A DNA stretch of 64,000 nucleotides from Lepidonotus clava (lineage: Eukaryota > Annelida > Polychaeta > Phyllodocida > Polynoidae). Below, in pieces: positions 60,479-64,000 of the stretch. The notes beneath the pieces are model-generated. The model did no database searches, was not told where the DNA came from, and was given only the letters and a program-made list of their open reading frames with translations. How positions within the stretch are numbered: the stretch's first letter is position 1; each line of letters starts with the position of its first letter. A program made the position numbers and the translations under genes. The stretch lies in the NCBI GenBank assembly GCA_936440205.1, contig OW387147.1, forward strand, positions 28,359,629 through 28,423,628. The letters run 5' to 3'.

Positions 60479-61289
60479 GTGGCTAAAAGGGCTTTGTGAC
60501 ACCACAGGTTTCTTTCCTAAATTACCCCTGATGAATCCCCTGCAGTAAAACTCACGGAAAAACTCACATTTTCTTTCCATACCAGTAGATGAAGGATCAA
60601 TTTATGCGCACGGCAGCAGCTTAAATCAGGGTGTTTACATGCTGGCAATCAGCCTCACATCTACAATCTAAGATACAGCTTGCTGTGCCGATGACTGGGT
60701 GGCTCCAAGCACTGATAACGTTCTACCTGAACACCCCACTGGTACTGACAATATTGATATTAGCCTTGCCAGAAACACCGGGCCCAGTGGTGCTGTGGGG
60801 CCTACTGATGGGGTAGGCGCGCGCCATAATCACATCTACCTGACAAGGCGGTTTTAAGCCGTCAGGAATTTCTTGTATAGGAACGGACGAGTAGCTTGAA
60901 TTCAGGGATGGTACATCATCTTACCAGCACGTTGTCATATTTCATAGTATAGACATGCTAAGGATGCTGAGCAAGGATATAAAGTATATCAGATGGTATC
61001 ATAAGTATGCAGTGAAATTATGTTGTGTTATATGGGTGAACCTGTTGAAAATTTAATAGAAAACAAAAAATACAATCATTAATTAAATCTAACGTAAGGA
61101 GTAATTAAAATCTTCCCAGATATGAACTAAGGAAGCTTTATTAAAGTGCGTCGTTTATTTCAAACAGTGCCAATACTATCCAGGATTGGCTACTGGGGAA
61201 AAACAAAGAATCTGTCCGTTATTGTTTACCCATATTTTTTCCGGCCTGAGAAGTACACTCACATCACACCGGTATTATCTTAGGGCGCC

Positions 61290-61560
61290 ACAACAGAGCT
61301 GACCCCGTGTGACCCGGTGATTCAGTCCCCGGCCGTATCAGGCCTGTATCGGTTTTTTTATTCCCGTCTGGCAGCTGGCCACTGATCCCATCTGCCGCCC
61401 CGAGCCCTGTCACTACCACGTCCCCCCTGATAAACCTAATTAACGGGGTGCTCTGATAAGAGCAGCTCCCGAGCAGCTCGATACAGAACACCTCTCCGAG
61501 TAGCTCGCTGCTTTCATGGAGGCATTCAGATTACAACGCACGTCGATGGACGGTGAGTAT
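61290..61560 (+). promoter_or_regulatory. CpG-rich promoter-like island ahead of a candidate first exon
   Basis: CpG-rich sequence with two GAGCAGCTC words (61460 and 61471), a GAGTAGCTCG variant, TAATTAA and CTGATAAGAG (GATA-type) motifs. It ends at an ATG followed by a strong donor, so the plus strand is the likelier direction of transcription. Confidence 0.4.
61516..61552 (+). CDS. Candidate first coding exon of an unrecognised gene continuing past the window
   Basis: The ATG at 61516 gives MEAFRLQRTSMD, then G|GTGAGTAT, a near-consensus splice donor after 61552 with one base of the next codon. The frame stays open for another 230 bases into the presumed intron without recognisable protein, so translation probably stops being meaningful at the donor. 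I do not recognise the peptide and no second exon is visible in the remaining 2.4 kb. Support is the CpG island plus the donor only. Confidence 0.3.
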
Positions 61561-61813
61561 CCATTGGGGGCCAAGCCAGATGCCAATGGATGGAATGGGC
61601 AGGCATTTGACATCAAAACAACGATCAGCTGTTATTCATTCATAACACTGATTGAGTATCAGATCTACCTTTTTCTGTATTTCGAGACTCCTAGGTTCGC
61701 CTCATCAGCTGGCGAAACATTAACAATATCTCTAATAAAAAACTATTCGCGTTATATTTCTGAGAAAAAAACAGGGGCATGAGCAACACTGAGCAGATAC
61801 AAAGAGCTCATTC

Positions 61814-61821
61814 TGACGTCA
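61814..61821. promoter_or_regulatory. CRE palindrome TGACGTCA
   Basis: A perfect CREB/ATF consensus. A second one lies at 62086-62093, within 300 bases, both downstream of the candidate exon. Confidence 0.35.
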
Positions 61822-62093
61822 GACCTCTTCGAGTTCAAGCCTCCAGTGTACAGTGTACGCCTCCAGAGTATGCACGACCTCAAGGGTCTAGGCACAAAGC
61901 CCAACTGTACACCCTGACATGAGGTAAAAGGGTGCCTTATTAAGCTCTGCCAAAACCTTCTTTTCTACAAATTGTAACGAATCTGTGCATAAACACAAAT
62001 CTGGCAGTGCTATTATATCATTTGAATCAGATCCAAAAGAGCTTTGTTTCAGCTCAAGTTCTAGACGAAAACGTGTTTTATCTGATGACGTCA

Positions 62094-64000
62094 TACTCAT
62101 AGTACGAAGTCAAAGAGACACGGTTGGAATTATATTTTCTGAATGTTCCGAGTAATTCTGATATCTTATCATTTACCAGATACTAAATGAACCATAGGAA
62201 CTCTACAGTCGTATAGACATAACACACTGCATGCCAAATAATTCTACTTGTCTTGGCACAAGTTCAAATCATGTTACACATTAAATCATAAAAATAATAA
62301 TGATACACATTGAACAAAAACGTAGGTATCTTCCTTATTGTTTGGGTCTATGTTACCTGATTACTAATACTATTTTTTTGGGCTTCATTACCTGGTTGGT
62401 GGCAACATACTTCAAGCCCAGTGCAAAGTGCAGTAACGATAAATGTCTTTTTGACGATGGAGATAAAGAATAACAGGCCAACAAAAAGTCACGATTCAGA
62501 AACATTGTTTTAGTTGTATAACCTGGAGGGTGAGTTGTATTTTGCTGGGAAACGTAATTCTTACAAGTCCCACTTTGTACCCGACATCGCCCATAACTCC
62601 TCCCCTGGAGAGGCCCCGCAAAACGTGTGACATAAATAACTCGGCTACATGAATCATGTCTCCCCCTGTCTGCTAAACGCTATCACCAAGACATGTCTCA
62701 AACAGCTGGGCTGGGAAAGACTCCCAGCACCTATTGTGTTCACCCAAGTGACTCATGCATAAGACACCACGGAAAATACATTGACCGAAAAACGTTGTAT
62801 ATATATCACTCCTACTTCACAAACAGCACTTCATTAATCGGTCCCCAAACCTGCCGGCGCTAACTAGTTTTCGCCCCATTCCACCGGGGACGTATTTGTT
62901 TTCGTACAGTGAGCATCTTGTAAACCACACAAGGGGGGTTAAATTCCCCCAGTAAAGGGTAGGGAATAATACTTTATTCAGATCAGTTCCTTATGAGGCA
63001 AACTCTATGGGAATCCGATATCGCACAGTAGTGGTGCTATATTGTGCTTTGGGAGGCTCTCGGCCCAATCTATAGGGGCTTTGCAGCGAGCCTAGCGAGG
63101 ATCGAATGGCCGGGAGGTGTTGTGTTGTTGGGATGGGGGTGGTCTCTGGAGGGGAGCGATGGCCTTGGGAGGCAGGGTCCTACTCTCTTAGGCAGCTCCT
63201 GCTCTGTTTATAAACACACCATCAAGGCCTAAGCACACAGCCAGAATGGGTTGTGGCTACCCTACAGGTACAGTTCCAGGCGCTGACCGTGAGCGCCAAA
63301 ACAAGAGTCTAGGATCTAATCTCTCCAACTTATTAATACATCTGTATATTAATACTTATAGCTAGCTACATAGTTTTAAGACATTTCACGTATTCCTATA
63401 GGTAAATGTTCTATTTTTGTGTCTATTTGTATAAAATATTCCAGAGTATTCAATAATTTCTCAATCAAACTGAACCATTTGGTTTGCGTACACTAACGTT
63501 AAATCCTTTGCTCAAAAACGATTCATATGAATATCTTGAACCACTCAGCCTAATGCCCTTCCGATTGTCCAATGCATTTTATCAGTGGGATATCCAGTAA
63601 GAGTACATTAAGGGAAATTATACGTATTTTAAGCCGTAACTCCAAAGTGTAGGTAGGATTGACTGAATAATTAATCAACCTACTAGACATCACATTATGG
63701 TTGTATGTATGTCCATCACCGAAAATACCGTGAAATGGTCCATATAGTTAGAGCTGACAGAAATGTCTAGTATTCAAACTAAATGAGAATTGAGGATTTA
63801 TAGACTTCCTTATACACACAAGGCCTCTCACTACCTCTGACCCTTCAACAGACAGTAGGTCAGGGGGAGGGGCCACCACCCACTATTATAACCGAGCCGT
63901 GAAGCCGGGAAATGCCCCTAAACACCCTCTGTGGAGGTAGTACATGTATATGTCAGGGGAGACTCCTCTCTCCTCCTCTTCCCCTGTTTCTTTTCGCTGG
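62094..64000. other. Noncoding to the window end, nothing recognised
   Basis: No supported ORF, splice pair or repeat boundary. A somewhat CpG-richer patch lies near 62.85-62.9 kb. The block near 62.57-62.77 kb is complex, non-repetitive sequence of the kind seen in regulatory DNA. Confidence 0.4.

Overview
The window is eukaryotic DNA. It has spliced genes with GT/AG introns, long AT-rich noncoding stretches, a tRNA-derived SINE, several non-autonomous DNA transposons with short target duplications, and islands dense in CpG. One spliced protein (a DNAJB6/DNAJB2-type J-domain co-chaperone) and one intronless glycosyltransferase are clearly animal genes. The general texture (many small terminal-inverted-repeat elements, long C/G homopolymers, a mollusc- or deuterostome-like SINE tail) suggests a marine invertebrate such as a lancelet, hemichordate, echinoderm or mollusc. 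The sequence alone does not fix the phylum.

Left part (1 to 5.3 kb): a type II membrane protein of glycosyltransferase family 92 type lies on the plus strand (2674-3924), probably with a spliced 5' leader. It is flanked by two short elements with CAG...CTG ends and perfect 5-bp target duplications. From 5.3 to 8.4 kb I recognise no gene.

8.4 to 35 kb: the minus-strand DNAJB6-like gene. Six coding exons (18337 down to 9149) join in phase to a 218-residue protein with J domain, G/F-rich linker, short S/T stretch and C-terminal beta segment. A splice acceptor just upstream of the start codon shows that a noncoding first exon lies further upstream. The best candidate is near 34.9-35.3 kb, beside a CCAAT box and an overlapping CACGTG/TGACGTCA element. 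The introns hold a TTAA-flanked palindromic element, a histidine-run ORF in a GC-rich island, and a perfect DR5 retinoid-type element.

35 to 64 kb: no complete protein gene recognised. This half holds a 1.6-kb inverted-repeat transposon inserted next to a tRNA-like SINE head, a foldback element, a SINE with a perfect 13-bp target duplication, a pair of related small transposons, and at least three CpG-rich islands (about 53.27-53.53, 58.6-59.6 and 61.3-61.55 kb). The last island ends in a plausible first coding exon with a strong splice donor (ATG 61516), perhaps the start of a gene continuing beyond the window. Clustered motifs (a second perfect DR5, a DR4 plus DR1/DR0 nuclear-receptor cluster, two CTCF-like sites, ZEB/Snail-type boxes, a TGACAG/CACGTG repeat array) suggest a regulatory landscape. 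All of these are motif readings, not demonstrated function.

I found no prokaryotic operon, CRISPR array, rRNA or intact tRNA gene, and no virus-like element I could support.
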